Assembly (NCBI RefSeq): GCF_947500265.1
Contig: NZ_CANMRN010000012.1
Span: forward strand, 26,307 to 90,306
DNA from: an uncultured Psychrobacter sp.
GTDB lineage: Bacteria; Pseudomonadota; Gammaproteobacteria; Pseudomonadales; Moraxellaceae
Direction: 5' to 3'
DNA: 64,000 bases
Positions 1-9,077 of the stretch are shown here, piece after piece; the stretch's first letter is position 1, and every line of letters starts with the position of its first letter. Position numbers and translations under genes: made by a program. The notes under the pieces are model-generated. The model did not search any database, had not been told where the DNA came from, and worked only from the letters and a program-made list of their open reading frames with translations.

Positions 1-569
1 TCCAAGCAAACTTTGCTCGACTCAATTGGTCATTGCAAGCGACAACAGGTCATACTAGCTTTGATATTCTACGCAGGTTATATGTCCTACCGGCTCCTGA
101 GCAGTCTATCGATGTGATGTTGCTAAGCGTAGGGGTCAATGACACGACGTCCAATGTCTCTGTGCATAAATGGCAACAGCAAATTGAAGACATCATCAAT
201 ATTGCACAGCGCAAATTTGGCGTACGAGAATTGGTTTTTTTAAGTTTGCCACCAATGGCGCAAATGCCTGCAATCCCTGCTCCGCTCAATAACTTTGTAG
301 GTGCAAAAGCATCGGTACTGGATGGGATATTGCAGCAGGTCTGTGCGGCTCATGCTGGTGTTACCTATATGGCAACCGATTTTACACGGATGCTAGAAGA
401 GCATGCAAATGGCTCGGCTATCGATATCAATGTGATGTTTGCCAGTGATGGATTTCATCCTAGCAGTCTGATGTACGGCTATTGGGCACAGCAGATCGTA
501 GAAACTATTATTCAGTTACTAGATTCTATTCAAATATTGGACTTATCTACTACTGAGTTTGAGCGCTAA
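1..569 (+). CDS. SGNH/GDSL-type hydrolase, 5' end outside window
   Basis: This is the C-terminal part of an SGNH-fold esterase/lipase-like hydrolase. The reading frame is open from base 3 with no stop, so the true start lies upstream; the TTG at 33 is only the first start-like codon inside the window. Visible family blocks are LLSVGVND (block III, with the Asn that lines the oxyanion hole) and DGFHPSS near the C-terminus (block V, Asp and His of the catalytic triad). The nucleophile block (GDS-like) must lie before the window. The substrate cannot be told. An intrinsic terminator follows at about 612-645. Confidence 0.8.
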   Translation, partial: QANFARLNWSLQATTGHTSFDILRRLYVLPAPEQSIDVMLLSVGVNDTTSNVSVHKWQQQIEDIINIAQRKFGVRELVFLSLPPMAQMPAIPAPLNNFVGAKASVLDGILQQVCAAHAGVTYMATDFTRMLEEHANGSAIDINVMFASDGFHPSSLMYGYWAQQIVETIIQLLDSIQILDLSTTEFER

Positions 570-611
570 ATAGCTTGATAGCCTAATTTTTAGATCATAG
601 AAAATTAAACC

Positions 612-645
612 AAAAAAAACCGCTGAATAATCAGCGGTTTTTTAT
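612..645. terminator. Bidirectional intrinsic terminator
   Basis: A 7-bp stem (CCGCTGA 620-626, TCAGCGG 631-637) with an ATAA loop has an A-run before it and a T-run after it, so it can end both the hydrolase transcript on + and the rpmE2 transcript on -. Confidence 0.85.
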
Positions 646-680
646 TGCTTAGCGAAATACATTTACACCATAAGTGCAAA

Positions 681-959
681 TTATTCAGCAGCGTCTGCAG
701 CTTTCTTGCTACGGCCACCAAATGCGCCAAAGCGTTTGTTGAAGCTTGCAACACGACCTTCAGTAGAAGTTTTACGTTGCTCACCAGTATAGAATGGATG
801 CGACGCACTTGAGATATCAAGTGGGTAGTATGGGTATTCTTTACCTTCGTATTCACGAGTCGCTTTAGTCTTAGCAGTTGAGCGAGTCAAAAAGAACACG
901 TCAGCGTTAGTGTCGTGGAATAAAACTTCTTGGTAATTAGGATGGATATCTTTACGCAT
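681..959 (-). CDS. rpmE2: 50S ribosomal protein L31 type B
   Basis: L31 of the large ribosomal subunit. The 92-residue protein starts [12 protein letters not shown] and contains the family stretch [10 protein letters not shown]. It has no cysteine, so it is the zinc-independent type B (C-minus) paralogue, which in other bacteria replaces zinc-binding L31 when zinc is scarce (family knowledge). The C-terminal tail is Lys/Ala rich ([12 protein letters not shown]). The start ATG at 959 has an AGAGAG Shine-Dalgarno-like run upstream. It is monocistronic, with the terminator at 612-645 and a long leader upstream. Regulation by Zur is possible, but I did not see a convincing Zur box. Confidence 0.95.
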   Translation of the reverse strand: MRKDIHPNYQEVLFHDTNADVFFLTRSTAKTKATREYEGKEYPYYPLDISSASHPFYTGEQRKTSTEGRVASFNKRFGAFGGRSKKAADAAE

Positions 960-1462
960 AATATACTCTCTAGGTCCGATGTATGTACGACGTCTAAATA
1001 CAGCATCATCGATGATGTATCAAACAAATAATGACATACGTAACTGAGGCACTAAGGACATTACAAGTATGGCAACTGCGTCACTGGCTTATTCCAGCAC
1101 CCAACACCACCCTTCTGTTCGCTTAGCCTTTCCCCAGCGGGAAAATTAAACCGCGATTTTAACGGTTTTTGACGTAAGACGCAAGGAGCAGTTGTGATAG
1201 AGATATGTGATAAGTTGTCACTGAAAGCTCGAGAGTATTGAGATAGATGATTGGTTTTAGTACAGTAATAAAGTTAGTTAAATTAATCAATAGTAAATAC
1301 TGTTGTAGATAATCTAACTAAATATAACCTTAGCTTTTAATCATATATAGTATACTCAAGGGGTACAGCTACGCGATACATACTCACTCTTACCATAACT
1401 TTTACCAACTCATTTACTTCTCAATCACCCACAACTCAATTAGATTAAATAAGGATCATTTA
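960..1462. other. Intergenic region between rpmE2 and the yceI-like gene
   Basis: No gene is seen. A perfect 14-bp palindrome lies at 1004-1017, 45 bp upstream of rpmE2. A more GC-rich stretch at about 1065-1150 can form short hairpins (CTGG/CCAG around 1085-1098) and may be part of the rpmE2 leader. The remainder, 1250-1460, is AT-rich and must hold the promoter of the YceI gene; a TATACT at about 1351-1356 is a plausible -10 element. Confidence 0.5.
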
Positions 1463-2062
1463 ATGATAAATACTAAAATAAGCACGGCCACCAAAGCACT
1501 ATTTATTGGCTCAGCATTAGCAGTTACTACCATAGCAAGCGCCGCTCTACCGACCCAATGGCAGCTAGATGACTCCCATACTCGCGTTGGATTTTCTGTC
1601 AGTCACTTAGGGTTTTCAACCACCATGGGTCACTTCAATGATGTCAAAGGTATAGTGAATTACGATATCAAAGCACCCGATAAAACCAGCATGAACTTTA
1701 CCATTGCGACTGACAGTATCGATACCAATTGGGATGCTCGTGACAAACACTTAAAGACAGATGAGTTTTTTAATGTTGCAAAGTATCCAACCATGACTTT
1801 TAAGTCTACTCAGGTCAAATTCATCAATCCGCAGCAGGCTAAAGTAACGGGTGACTTTACTTTGCTTGGTCAAACCAAACCACTAACCTTAGATGTCACG
1901 TTGAACAAAATCGCTAATAGCCCTCTCACCAAAGAGCCAGTCGTTGGTTTCCGTGCCACTGGTACCCTTGATCGCGCCGCTTATGGTATGACCGCTTACG
2001 CTGACGGTATCACGACCAACGTCCCTATTCAAATCGATGGCGAGCTAGTAGAAAAGAAATAA
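1463..2062 (+). CDS. YceI family periplasmic protein
   Basis: A YceI-like lipocalin-fold protein that in this family binds polyisoprenoid or other amphipathic ligands in the periplasm. The 199-residue product has a clear Sec signal peptide (KALFIGSALAVTTIASA, cut after the A-S-A near residue 28). The mature part has family signatures WQLDDSHTRVGFSVSHLG, a central TNWDARDKHLKTDEFF and the C-terminal GFRATGTLDRAAYGM. Length matches the family. It is preceded by AAGGATC, a good ribosome binding site, and followed by a terminator, so it is probably transcribed alone. The in vivo ligand is not known. Confidence 0.92.
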   Translation: MINTKISTATKALFIGSALAVTTIASAALPTQWQLDDSHTRVGFSVSHLGFSTTMGHFNDVKGIVNYDIKAPDKTSMNFTIATDSIDTNWDARDKHLKTDEFFNVAKYPTMTFKSTQVKFINPQQAKVTGDFTLLGQTKPLTLDVTLNKIANSPLTKEPVVGFRATGTLDRAAYGMTAYADGITTNVPIQIDGELVEKK

Positions 2063-2106
2063 CAGTAAGCTTATAGCTCTCTAACGGCTTTCTACAAAAA
2101 CAAGAA

Positions 2107-2150
2107 AGGCAGCCCTACCCTCGCTTATAGAGGCAGGCTGCTTTTTTATT
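2107..2150 (+). terminator. Intrinsic terminator after the yceI-like gene
   Basis: The arms GCAGCC (2109-2114) and GGCTGC (2136-2141), with an inner CCTC/GAGG pairing, are followed by six T. It closely resembles the terminator at 3430-3472 beyond the next gene. Confidence 0.85.
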
Positions 2151-2216
2151 TCCTACAGATTCTTCTACGCTCTTATCACGTATATTCATTATTTTACATA
2201 AAAGGTTTTTATATAC

Positions 2217-2245
2217 TTGAAGGCTTCATACTTTGTTGTTATATT
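2217..2245 (+). promoter_or_regulatory. Sigma70-like promoter of the FemAB-like gene
   Basis: TTGAAG (2217-2222) and TATATT (2240-2245) are separated by exactly 17 bp. Transcription would start about 2252, giving a leader of roughly 44 nt. This is by consensus match only. Confidence 0.5.
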
Positions 2246-2295
2246 CATATATACGGATTTACGAATATATAACGCAACACTGAGGGAGCAGCAAC

Positions 2296-3387
2296 GTGGA
2301 TACAGTACAAGTTGATTACATAGCGATAGATGCTGAGTGGGATAAGAAGGTATCAAATCATCATTTTGATATATACCACTTATCTGGTTGGATTGCGGCC
2401 TCAGCTGTTATCGACAAGGGCAAGCCTCAAGGCATCATCGCTCACTATAAGAACAAGGAAGTATTGTTACCCATCATAATTAGACAAATTGACTCAGAGC
2501 ACTGGGATGCTACTTCCACTTATGGTTACGGTGGCCCGTTGATGGACAAAACCCTCACTGATGCCGAGTTAGACGTCGTACTAGATGAGATAAGAGCTTT
2601 TCTTTGCGAGAGAGGCTGCGTGTCTTTGTTTATGCGGTTGCATCCGATTATTAATAAAGAATGGATACCCACAGTTGGCAAAGCACTGACTCACGGGCTG
2701 ACCTTGATGTCTGATTTAAGTAAGTCAGAAGAAGAGCATTGGAGCGAAACACAAAATCGACATCGCCGCGGCATCAAAAAAGCCATAAAAATGGATGTCG
2801 TGACAAAAACAGAATTCTTAACCCGACAGAACGCGATGGTGTTTTCAGACATTTATAAAGAGACGATGCGACACGTCAAGGCTAGTGATTATTACTTCTT
2901 TGATGATGATTATTTCTTTAATTTGCTTGAAAACCTTCAAGAAAAAATACTGCTGATAACTGCCTATCAAGACAATAAACCAATCGGGTCCTCTATATAT
3001 ACGCTCTGCCAAGAGTCAGGCATTATGCAGTTCCATCTTGGCGGCACGCTGAACGCCTATACACATCTACAACCTTCTAAACTTATCACTCATGTCGCTC
3101 GCAATTGGGGACGAGAGAACCGTTATGAAGTACTACATCTTGGTGGCGGTGTTGGCTCCAATTTAGATTCTTTATATGAGTATAAGAAAGGCTTTAGCTC
3201 GCAAGAGTTACTATTCAAGACTTATAGACTCGTCGTCAATGCAGTGAAATATACAGAGTTAGTGGCGGATATCTGGTTCACGGAAAGTGATCTGCTCTCA
3301 GACTTTTTTCCTTTATACAGAAAAGATCCTAGCAAAGAGGAAGTGCTAGAGACCATTCAGATTGAGCCTTTAGCAAATGTGACATAG
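2296..3387 (+). CDS. FemAB/GNAT-like peptidyl- or acyltransferase
   Basis: A 363-residue protein with the fold of FemAB/BioF2-type acetyltransferases (two GNAT-like halves). Family-like stretches are an early YGYGGPL at about residues 75-81, HRRGIKKA at about 155-162, and a C-terminal GNAT half with LHLGGGVGSN and DSLYEYKKGF. In related proteins this fold transfers an amino acid or acyl group to peptidoglycan precursors or lipids; the substrate here is unknown. The start is GTG, supported by a strong GAGGGAG site 8 bases upstream and by a good promoter. It stands alone, flanked on both sides by very similar terminators (2107-2150 and 3430-3472). Confidence 0.75.
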   Translation: MDTVQVDYIAIDAEWDKKVSNHHFDIYHLSGWIAASAVIDKGKPQGIIAHYKNKEVLLPIIIRQIDSEHWDATSTYGYGGPLMDKTLTDAELDVVLDEIRAFLCERGCVSLFMRLHPIINKEWIPTVGKALTHGLTLMSDLSKSEEEHWSETQNRHRRGIKKAIKMDVVTKTEFLTRQNAMVFSDIYKETMRHVKASDYYFFDDDYFFNLLENLQEKILLITAYQDNKPIGSSIYTLCQESGIMQFHLGGTLNAYTHLQPSKLITHVARNWGRENRYEVLHLGGGVGSNLDSLYEYKKGFSSQELLFKTYRLVVNAVKYTELVADIWFTESDLLSDFFPLYRKDPSKEEVLETIQIEPLANVT

Positions 3388-3429
3388 TACAGATTGCACC
3401 TGGTACTAGAAAATAACATCAAAAAAATA

Positions 3430-3472
3430 AAAAGCAGCCTGCCTCCATAATTGAGGATAGGCTGCTTTTTTA
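3430..3472. terminator. Bidirectional intrinsic terminator
   Basis: The arms AGCAGCCT (3433-3440) and AGGCTGCT (3459-3466), with inner CCTC/GAGG pairs, have an A-run before and a T-run after. It serves the FemAB-like gene on + and the lipoprotein gene on -. Confidence 0.85.
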
Positions 3473-3509
3473 TCTTAACATTTTCGATTCAGTTTATATC
3501 TAACGCATA

Positions 3510-3947
3510 CTATTTACTTGGGATAACGTGCCAAACGCCAAGTTTGTCATCACCGTCTTTGTCACCAACTTTTGTATCGTTAGCATAGAAGTATAAAGGC
3601 TTACCGTTCATTGCCCACTGATATTTGCCATCTTCACGCTTAAATGCAGCGAACTGACCTGAGGCTTTAGCATCGCTAGGCGCTTTGAAAATTGGCCACA
3701 CAACTTGGCAAGCTGCACCGCAATCTGACTTGTTCATAGAGTCTTTATCAAACGTATATAACGTCATATGGTTGGTAGCATCTACCAACACCCCATTCTT
3801 GCTAGTGACTGGCGCTGTATTATTGCTCGTTGCCTGTACTTCATGCGTACCTGACATATCATTACCGACTACGTTTTTTAAAGTAGTACAGCCAGTTAGT
3901 GCCAATACACCTGTTAAGGCCGATAGCATCATTATATTTTTCATCAT
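3510..3947 (-). CDS. Small lipoprotein with COG4315-type repeats
   Basis: A 145-residue secreted lipoprotein. The N-terminus MMKNIMMLSALTGVLALTGC carries a lipobox (LTGC, Cys20), so it should be lipid-anchored. The mature part has two copies of the secreted-repeat motif (PF03640 type): one around MTLYTFDKDSMNKSDCGAAC and one around PLYFYANDTKVGDKDGDD, each with the Y-x-(F/Y)-x-x-D core. Two cysteines (DCGAAC) may form a disulfide. The function of this family is unknown; some members are linked to oxidative or redox stress. An ACTTCC (GGAAGT on the coding strand) ribosome binding site precedes the start. It is convergent with the FemAB-like gene and shares its terminator. Confidence 0.88.
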   Translation of the reverse strand: MMKNIMMLSALTGVLALTGCTTLKNVVGNDMSGTHEVQATSNNTAPVTSKNGVLVDATNHMTLYTFDKDSMNKSDCGAACQVVWPIFKAPSDAKASGQFAAFKREDGKYQWAMNGKPLYFYANDTKVGDKDGDDKLGVWHVIPSK

Positions 3948-4504
3948 AACTTCCTTGTAATTTTAGTCGTATTTTTTATAGCGATAAGCTTGTTGTCGTT
4001 TACTATATCGACTGTCCCTATTGTTCATTTTGATATTTGTAGTTTTGAACAGTCATCAAAACAGAACCTACGCTTCTTGTTAAGCAAAATAAATATAGCA
4101 TATGGTTTTATATTATCTTGATAATCAATATACACGCTTACAAAAGTGGTCGAATTTTACAAAACAATAAAACGAGCTTATTTTCGATTTCACAAGTTTG
4201 CCACCTCTCTCGTTTACTCTATTTTTAGACAGACTCATTCATCTGAAAAACTTCACACATATAGCGACTCGTTGACAAAACTCATGCATCTTCTTACGTA
4301 TTTCCCATCATATTGTCTGTAGTTCTTCGTAAAATAAACCTATAGAGATGAAGAATGGCTAAACAATAGAAAAGATGACTATTGAAGTTCAGATTTGTGT
4401 GTTGAACTTAATTACCTTCGCACGCATATCAAGAAATATAGAACATTGAATAAATATACCGAGCACGGCCTAATACAGATGCTATTAAGGATACAACGAC
4501 GACA
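3948..4504. other. AT-rich intergenic region, divergent promoters
   Basis: No gene is seen. It separates the divergent lipoprotein and FAD oxidoreductase genes. A short palindrome ATTATC-TT-GATAAT at 4112-4125 resembles half of an iron-box-like sequence but is too short to assign. Confidence 0.45.
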
Positions 4505-6124
4505 ATGACTCAGTCTTTTGATAAAAACTACGCTCAATCCTTTAATCGTGAAGCTCATTCTGAGGTGTTATCTTACGAGGCACAAAAAGATCAACCTAAA
4601 AAGCGTGTTGGCATTTTGGGCGGCGGTACTGCGGGATCAACGATTGCGATTCGACTTGCTGCATTAGGATTAGAGACCTACTTATTTGAGAAGAAAAAAT
4701 CCCTCATTGATGGACCACCTATGTGTCATTTGCATGCAGGAGGTAACTTGTACCGTGAAATACCGGACGAGGATTGCGTAGCGCTGCTTAAGCAATGTAT
4801 CGATATTTTGCGTTTATATCCGCACACTATTGACGTTCGTCCTACTGTGTTTGCCGTACCGACACGTGACGAAGGATTGCCTGAAGACTTACTGCCGCGT
4901 TTAGATATTCTGACTGATGCTTATCAAGAACTGATTGAGCAAGATGCTAATAATAAAGTATTGGGCGAGCCTGAAGATTATTATCAGCTTTATAGCCGTG
5001 AGCAATTGATTGAGCTGTCTGAACGTGAGCAAGTCGCTGTACCAAGTGCGGTTGATGAGTGGATGATTCCAGTTGCTAGATACTTAGATTTAAACAAGGT
5101 TAAATTTCCGTTAATTGTCGTTCAAGAATATGGCTGGAACATTTTTCGTCTAGCCGCTTCTGCCAAGCTTGCACTTGAAGAGTACGACAATGCGCATGTA
5201 TTTACCGAAACTGCTGTGCAAAAAGTCGTACCAGTAGATTGTGAAAATTGTACCAACGCTGACCATCATGTCACCAAATGGCGTATTGACTATCAACAGA
5301 TTCATAGTCAAGAACACGCCTCTCAGCCTGAGTCTATTGAAGTTGATTACCTAGTCAATGCTTGTGGATTCCGTACGGGTGTCATCGACGATATGGTTGG
5401 TGTCGAAGTCACACGTATGGTCGAGTTCAAATCGTCTTATGTGACCCATTGGGGCGATGCTGGTGGACAGATACCAGAGATTATCGTTTATGGTCAACGA
5501 GGTACGCCAGAAGGCATGGCGCAGCTTACTCCCTACCCTGGCGGATATTTTCAGATTCACGGTATGAGTAAAGCCATTACTTTGTTTGATGATGGTCTTG
5601 TTGCATCGAGTGAAGACAGTGCGCAGCCCAAACTGCCACAGCAATATGTGCACTATATTGAAGATGGTTGGGATAAAGCGCCTCTACAAGCGCGTAGCCA
5701 GCAAGCAATTGAATATGTGGCTGAGTTTGTACCGACATTCAACAGCGCACGTACTGTTGGTAACGCGCTATACGGTGGACAGCAGATTCCTGGACAAGAT
5801 GATACGCTTCGAGTCGCTGACGTGAGTTTATACTCTAATATGCGCTATGCCCGTGCAGAAAACGTCAAAGCATCTTCGACCTTGATTGCCGCTGATCAAA
5901 TCGTTAATGAGCTGACAGATCTAGGTTTGATAGAAAACGATACACCTCTGAATCGTAGTCGCTATGCTCATGAATGGTCGTACCTTGTCCATAACGATAG
6001 CCTCGCTGTCGATGAGGTTGCACGTGAGCTCGCTGAGCAGCGTGGATTCCCAATCGCTATGGCTCATGTTAATCACAGTATTCGTGAAGTAGCATTGGAT
6101 GATCTCACGCCTGCTGATGCCTAA
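4505..6124 (+). CDS. FAD-dependent oxidoreductase (putative)
   Basis: A 539-residue soluble flavoprotein. A dinucleotide-binding Rossmann motif GILGGGTAGS lies at about residues 37-46 and is followed by TYLFEKKKS, with the acidic residue that binds the ribose. A second typical motif, VDYLVNACGFRTG, lies around residues 280-292 where such enzymes rebuild the FAD pocket. There are no membrane segments and no signal peptide. The substrate cannot be inferred from the sequence; it does not match well to any named pathway enzyme I know. The start is ATG preceded by a weak GGATAC site. The gene stands alone and ends at the terminator at 6163-6204. Confidence 0.75.
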   Translation: MTQSFDKNYAQSFNREAHSEVLSYEAQKDQPKKRVGILGGGTAGSTIAIRLAALGLETYLFEKKKSLIDGPPMCHLHAGGNLYREIPDEDCVALLKQCIDILRLYPHTIDVRPTVFAVPTRDEGLPEDLLPRLDILTDAYQELIEQDANNKVLGEPEDYYQLYSREQLIELSEREQVAVPSAVDEWMIPVARYLDLNKVKFPLIVVQEYGWNIFRLAASAKLALEEYDNAHVFTETAVQKVVPVDCENCTNADHHVTKWRIDYQQIHSQEHASQPESIEVDYLVNACGFRTGVIDDMVGVEVTRMVEFKSSYVTHWGDAGGQIPEIIVYGQRGTPEGMAQLTPYPGGYFQIHGMSKAITLFDDGLVASSEDSAQPKLPQQYVHYIEDGWDKAPLQARSQQAIEYVAEFVPTFNSARTVGNALYGGQQIPGQDDTLRVADVSLYSNMRYARAENVKASSTLIAADQIVNELTDLGLIENDTPLNRSRYAHEWSYLVHNDSLAVDEVARELAEQRGFPIAMAHVNHSIREVALDDLTPADA

Positions 6125-6162
6125 TAGGCATGATTCTCTGATAGGTTGTTAATACATATAAT

Positions 6163-6204
6163 AAAGGAGCAGATCACCGAGATTTGGTTAACTGCTCCTT
6201 TTTT
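6163..6204. terminator. Bidirectional intrinsic terminator
   Basis: The arms AGGAGCAG (6165-6172) and CTGCTCCT (6192-6199) carry a long loop and T-rich tracts on both sides. It lies between the convergent FAD oxidoreductase and LOG-family genes. Confidence 0.8.
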
Positions 6205-6255
6205 GCAATAGCTTTTGATATTTAAGCATTTGCTGTGTATGAATAGCTATACGGC

Positions 6256-6939
6256 TTAACTATTACTGCCTGCCATTTTCTCTGTATCCACAGCATCATC
6301 TATGGTCACTACTGTTTGTAGCATATCGATCGCTTCGCTGATGGTATTACACACCACTAGACGATCTAAATCTTCCTGCTTCATAAAACCTTGCTCAGTG
6401 GTATATTTCAAATGCTCAATCATACGGTCATAAAAACCATTGATGTTCAAAATGATCATTGGCTTTTCGTGTTGGTACAATTGACGCCACGTAGCGATTT
6501 CCATGATTTCTTCTAATGTTCCTAACCCGCCTGGTAGCGTGATAAAGGCATCGGCATACTCTGCCATGACGGTCTTACGCGTGTGCATAGTGTCAGTCAA
6601 ATGCAACCGAGTCAGCTGCTCGTGAGCGATTTCGTGCTTGAGCATAAAGGTTGGAATCACGCCCACTGCTTGCGCGCCGCCATTGATTACTTCATCTGCA
6701 ACTGCGCCCATCAGACCGATACTAGCGCCACCATATACTAGCCCCATGCCATTATTTGCTAATGCACTGCCAAGCTCGCGTGCCGCTTGTTCATACACGT
6801 CACCATTGCCCAAGCGTGAACCGCAATACACAGCCACGAGCGGCATTGATAAGGCAGACTTGTCGACTGCTTTTTCAATATTTGTAATGTCTTTGCTTGT
6901 GATTACGTCATAAGTATCATCGTTAATTTTCATTTGCAT
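6256..6939 (-). CDS. LOG family protein (TIGR00730, putative nucleotide phosphoribohydrolase)
   Basis: A member of the LOG/lysine-decarboxylase-like Rossmann family, whose characterised members split nucleoside 5'-monophosphates such as cytokinin ribotides or AMP to base and ribose 5-phosphate. The signature PGGLGTLEE is at residues 136-144 and the partner RK of MHTRK at 121-122; CGSRLG at 39-44 and VYGGASIGLMG at 68-78 form the nucleotide site. The 227-residue length is slightly long because of a 30-residue N-terminal extension. Two ATGs lie in frame at the start (6939 and 6933). The physiological substrate in bacteria is not settled. Confidence 0.9.
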   Translation of the reverse strand: MQMKINDDTYDVITSKDITNIEKAVDKSALSMPLVAVYCGSRLGNGDVYEQAARELGSALANNGMGLVYGGASIGLMGAVADEVINGGAQAVGVIPTFMLKHEIAHEQLTRLHLTDTMHTRKTVMAEYADAFITLPGGLGTLEEIMEIATWRQLYQHEKPMIILNINGFYDRMIEHLKYTTEQGFMKQEDLDRLVVCNTISEAIDMLQTVVTIDDAVDTEKMAGSNS

Positions 6940-7242
6940 ATAGCTTCCTTAATTACCTGTCAGTTTTTATTGAGTGCTTGTTATTAGTGAGGGCTGCATA
7001 CCGACACCTATCATTTATATTGTCATGCACATGATTCATAAGACAAACTCAACCAAGCTATATAAAACTTGGAAGTCATATTTGAGCAACTGTCTTGCCA
7101 GCATTTATCTTAACATAAGCAATGCTACCACATAGTCACAACGATTTATCAATACGCAACGACTACACTTTCAAGATGCACATTTATTGTTCATCATAGC
7201 TCGATATTCATTATCTACTAATAAAAATACTAAGGTATACCC
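6940..7242. other. Intergenic region with divergent promoters
   Basis: No gene and no strong structure is seen. It must hold the start signals of the LOG-family gene (-) and the hydrolase gene (+). Confidence 0.4.
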
Positions 7243-8208
7243 ATGGATAATCACAACACCTCTCCCACTGCCGAGCCATCAATCTCTGTGGTCAATAGCA
7301 ATCTCACTAATAAAAGTAATATGCATGACGCGAGCAATATTGATACTTACTCATTAAGCATCATGACCGATCGCAACCAAGCATTGGTAGCCACGGTCTA
7401 TCGCCCTAAAGATGTGACAAAAAAAGCAATTATGATGGCACCAGCCACAGGTATTAAGCGTCACTTTTATCATAATTTTGCGACCTACCTAGCAGAAAGC
7501 GGCTTTGGGGTGTTGACCTTTGATAATGAAGGAATTGGTGAGTCACTATCGACCGATCTGGCAAAATGTAGCGCTTCCTTGATCAGTTGGGGTCGCCACG
7601 ACATGCCAGCTGTACTTGATGCCTTACAAGATGAGTTTCCTGATGCATCTTACCATCTCATCGGTCATAGCGCAGGTGGTCAGCTCATCGGCTTAATGCC
7701 CAACTATCAGGCGATTAGCTCAGTGTTCAACGTCGCTTGCTCGTCAGGACGTATCAAAAATATGGGCATGCCATATAAGCTCAAAGCCATGGGCTTTATG
7801 GATGCGTTTATTCCACTCACTAATTTAACACTGGGCTATACGCCGTCAGACAAAATAGGTATGGGTGAGCCGCTGCCACGCGGTGTGGCTCGTCAATGGC
7901 GTGAATGGTGTAATGGCGCAGGCTATATCAAAACCGCATTTGGCAAAAGCATACACACACATTTCTACGATGAGCTCAGCATGCCAGCATTGTGGCTTGG
8001 CTTTATCGATGATGATATTGCCAATAGTGAAAACATGGACGATATGATAAGGGTATTTACAAAAATGCCCATAGAAAAGCGATTCTTAGATCCTGAGGAT
8101 TTTGGACTAAATCATATCGGTCATATGCGCTATTTCAGTAGTAAGACCAATATCAAAGCGCCGCAGCTATGGCAGATGGCGGTGGCATGGTTGCACGATC
8201 AATCATAA
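7243..8208 (+). CDS. Alpha/beta hydrolase
   Basis: A 321-residue alpha/beta-fold hydrolase. The nucleophile elbow GHSAGG (residues 141-146, Ser143) is clear, and FDNEGIGES (93-101) resembles the strand that precedes helix A. The late NHIGHMRYF segment supplies a plausible catalytic His. The first 35 residues are Ser/Asn rich and likely disordered; the ATG at 7321 (residue 27) is a possible alternative start. No signal peptide is seen. It resembles serine aminopeptidase or acyl-glycerol lipase relatives (COG4757-like), but the substrate cannot be assigned. It converges with the exonuclease gene with no obvious terminator between them. Confidence 0.82.
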   Translation: MDNHNTSPTAEPSISVVNSNLTNKSNMHDASNIDTYSLSIMTDRNQALVATVYRPKDVTKKAIMMAPATGIKRHFYHNFATYLAESGFGVLTFDNEGIGESLSTDLAKCSASLISWGRHDMPAVLDALQDEFPDASYHLIGHSAGGQLIGLMPNYQAISSVFNVACSSGRIKNMGMPYKLKAMGFMDAFIPLTNLTLGYTPSDKIGMGEPLPRGVARQWREWCNGAGYIKTAFGKSIHTHFYDELSMPALWLGFIDDDIANSENMDDMIRVFTKMPIEKRFLDPEDFGLNHIGHMRYFSSKTNIKAPQLWQMAVAWLHDQS

Positions 8209-8256
8209 GCTCATCGTCATGTAGCCCCTTATATATTAGCTACGTAACAACTCAGA

Positions 8257-8979
8257 TTACTTTTCTGCGTTTTCTGCTTCATCCAGTTTTAAGCGTTTAG
8301 TCAGTGCCGAATACAGCGATGGCTGCATATTATGAATATTGCCTATCATCCATTTAACATAGCTGATAGGCACATCCTTGATCGGCTTGCCTTTATGCTT
8401 ACCAAACGGCATCTTGTTCACAGGAGTCGCTTTATTAGAAATAGCATGTGCCGCTGCAAAATCTGTCGGCGCAATTTCTAGACGCTCGCAGCATGCTTGA
8501 TACAGCAGATAGCACATTCGAGCATCGCCAAGCGCGTCATGAGCGGCAATTGTCATTGCACTCGCCTCACCTTTGCCCAATAACTGCTCGACACACTTAG
8601 ACTGACCGTAAGCACGCCATTCTGGAAAGGCTGCCCGCGCAAGCCTCACCGTACAAATAAGCTTAGCAGAAGGACTGCCAATCACTCGCCAATCAAAACG
8701 TACATTGTGACCAATCAAGTACTCTGGTAATTCAAACTGTTCTAGCTCAAAACGTTCTAGTCCAGCCACATCATCATCGGTAATACCATGCACCTTTATG
8801 ACAATGGGTGAAATAGATCGACCACTGTTAAAGTATTTCATCCACTCAAAACCAGTTGCTACATTGATAGTAGCAACTTGAATAGGTCTGGGATCACTGC
8901 CCTGATCTGTTTCGGTATCGATAACCAGCGCTGTTTCGCGCGTGGCAGAAATATCAGCAGGCTTAAAAGCATCATTCAT
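8257..8979 (-). CDS. exoX: 3'-5' exonuclease, ExoX-like (DEDDh)
   Basis: A 240-residue DEDDh exonuclease. ExoI begins with the metal ligands D21 and E23 in LVIDTETD; ExoII is GHNVRFDW; ExoIII is HDALGDAR with the catalytic His and final Asp. After the nuclease core a C-terminal module with MPFGKHKGKPIKDVP and YVKWM is the small DUF3820/ExoX C-terminal domain. ExoX degrades single-stranded DNA and acts in mismatch repair and recombination in E. coli. The length is close to E. coli ExoX with about 20 extra residues. The gene is divergent from the M23 peptidase gene; the gene name is assigned by domain order. Confidence 0.82.
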   Translation of the reverse strand: MNDAFKPADISATRETALVIDTETDQGSDPRPIQVATINVATGFEWMKYFNSGRSISPIVIKVHGITDDDVAGLERFELEQFELPEYLIGHNVRFDWRVIGSPSAKLICTVRLARAAFPEWRAYGQSKCVEQLLGKGEASAMTIAAHDALGDARMCYLLYQACCERLEIAPTDFAAAHAISNKATPVNKMPFGKHKGKPIKDVPISYVKWMIGNIHNMQPSLYSALTKRLKLDEAENAEK

Positions 8980-9077
8980 AAAGTATTAACCATCAGTAGC
9001 AACTGTCTATGCTCAGCAGAAATGTTAAGTAGATAAAACTGTATTTGCTGTTTATATTCTTAACCATAAGAATATCT

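Noticed and set aside
4112..4125. Fur box between the lipoprotein and FAD oxidoreductase genes
   Set aside because: Only a 14-bp palindrome resembles the consensus, it is far from the FAD gene start and no iron-related gene is adjacent.
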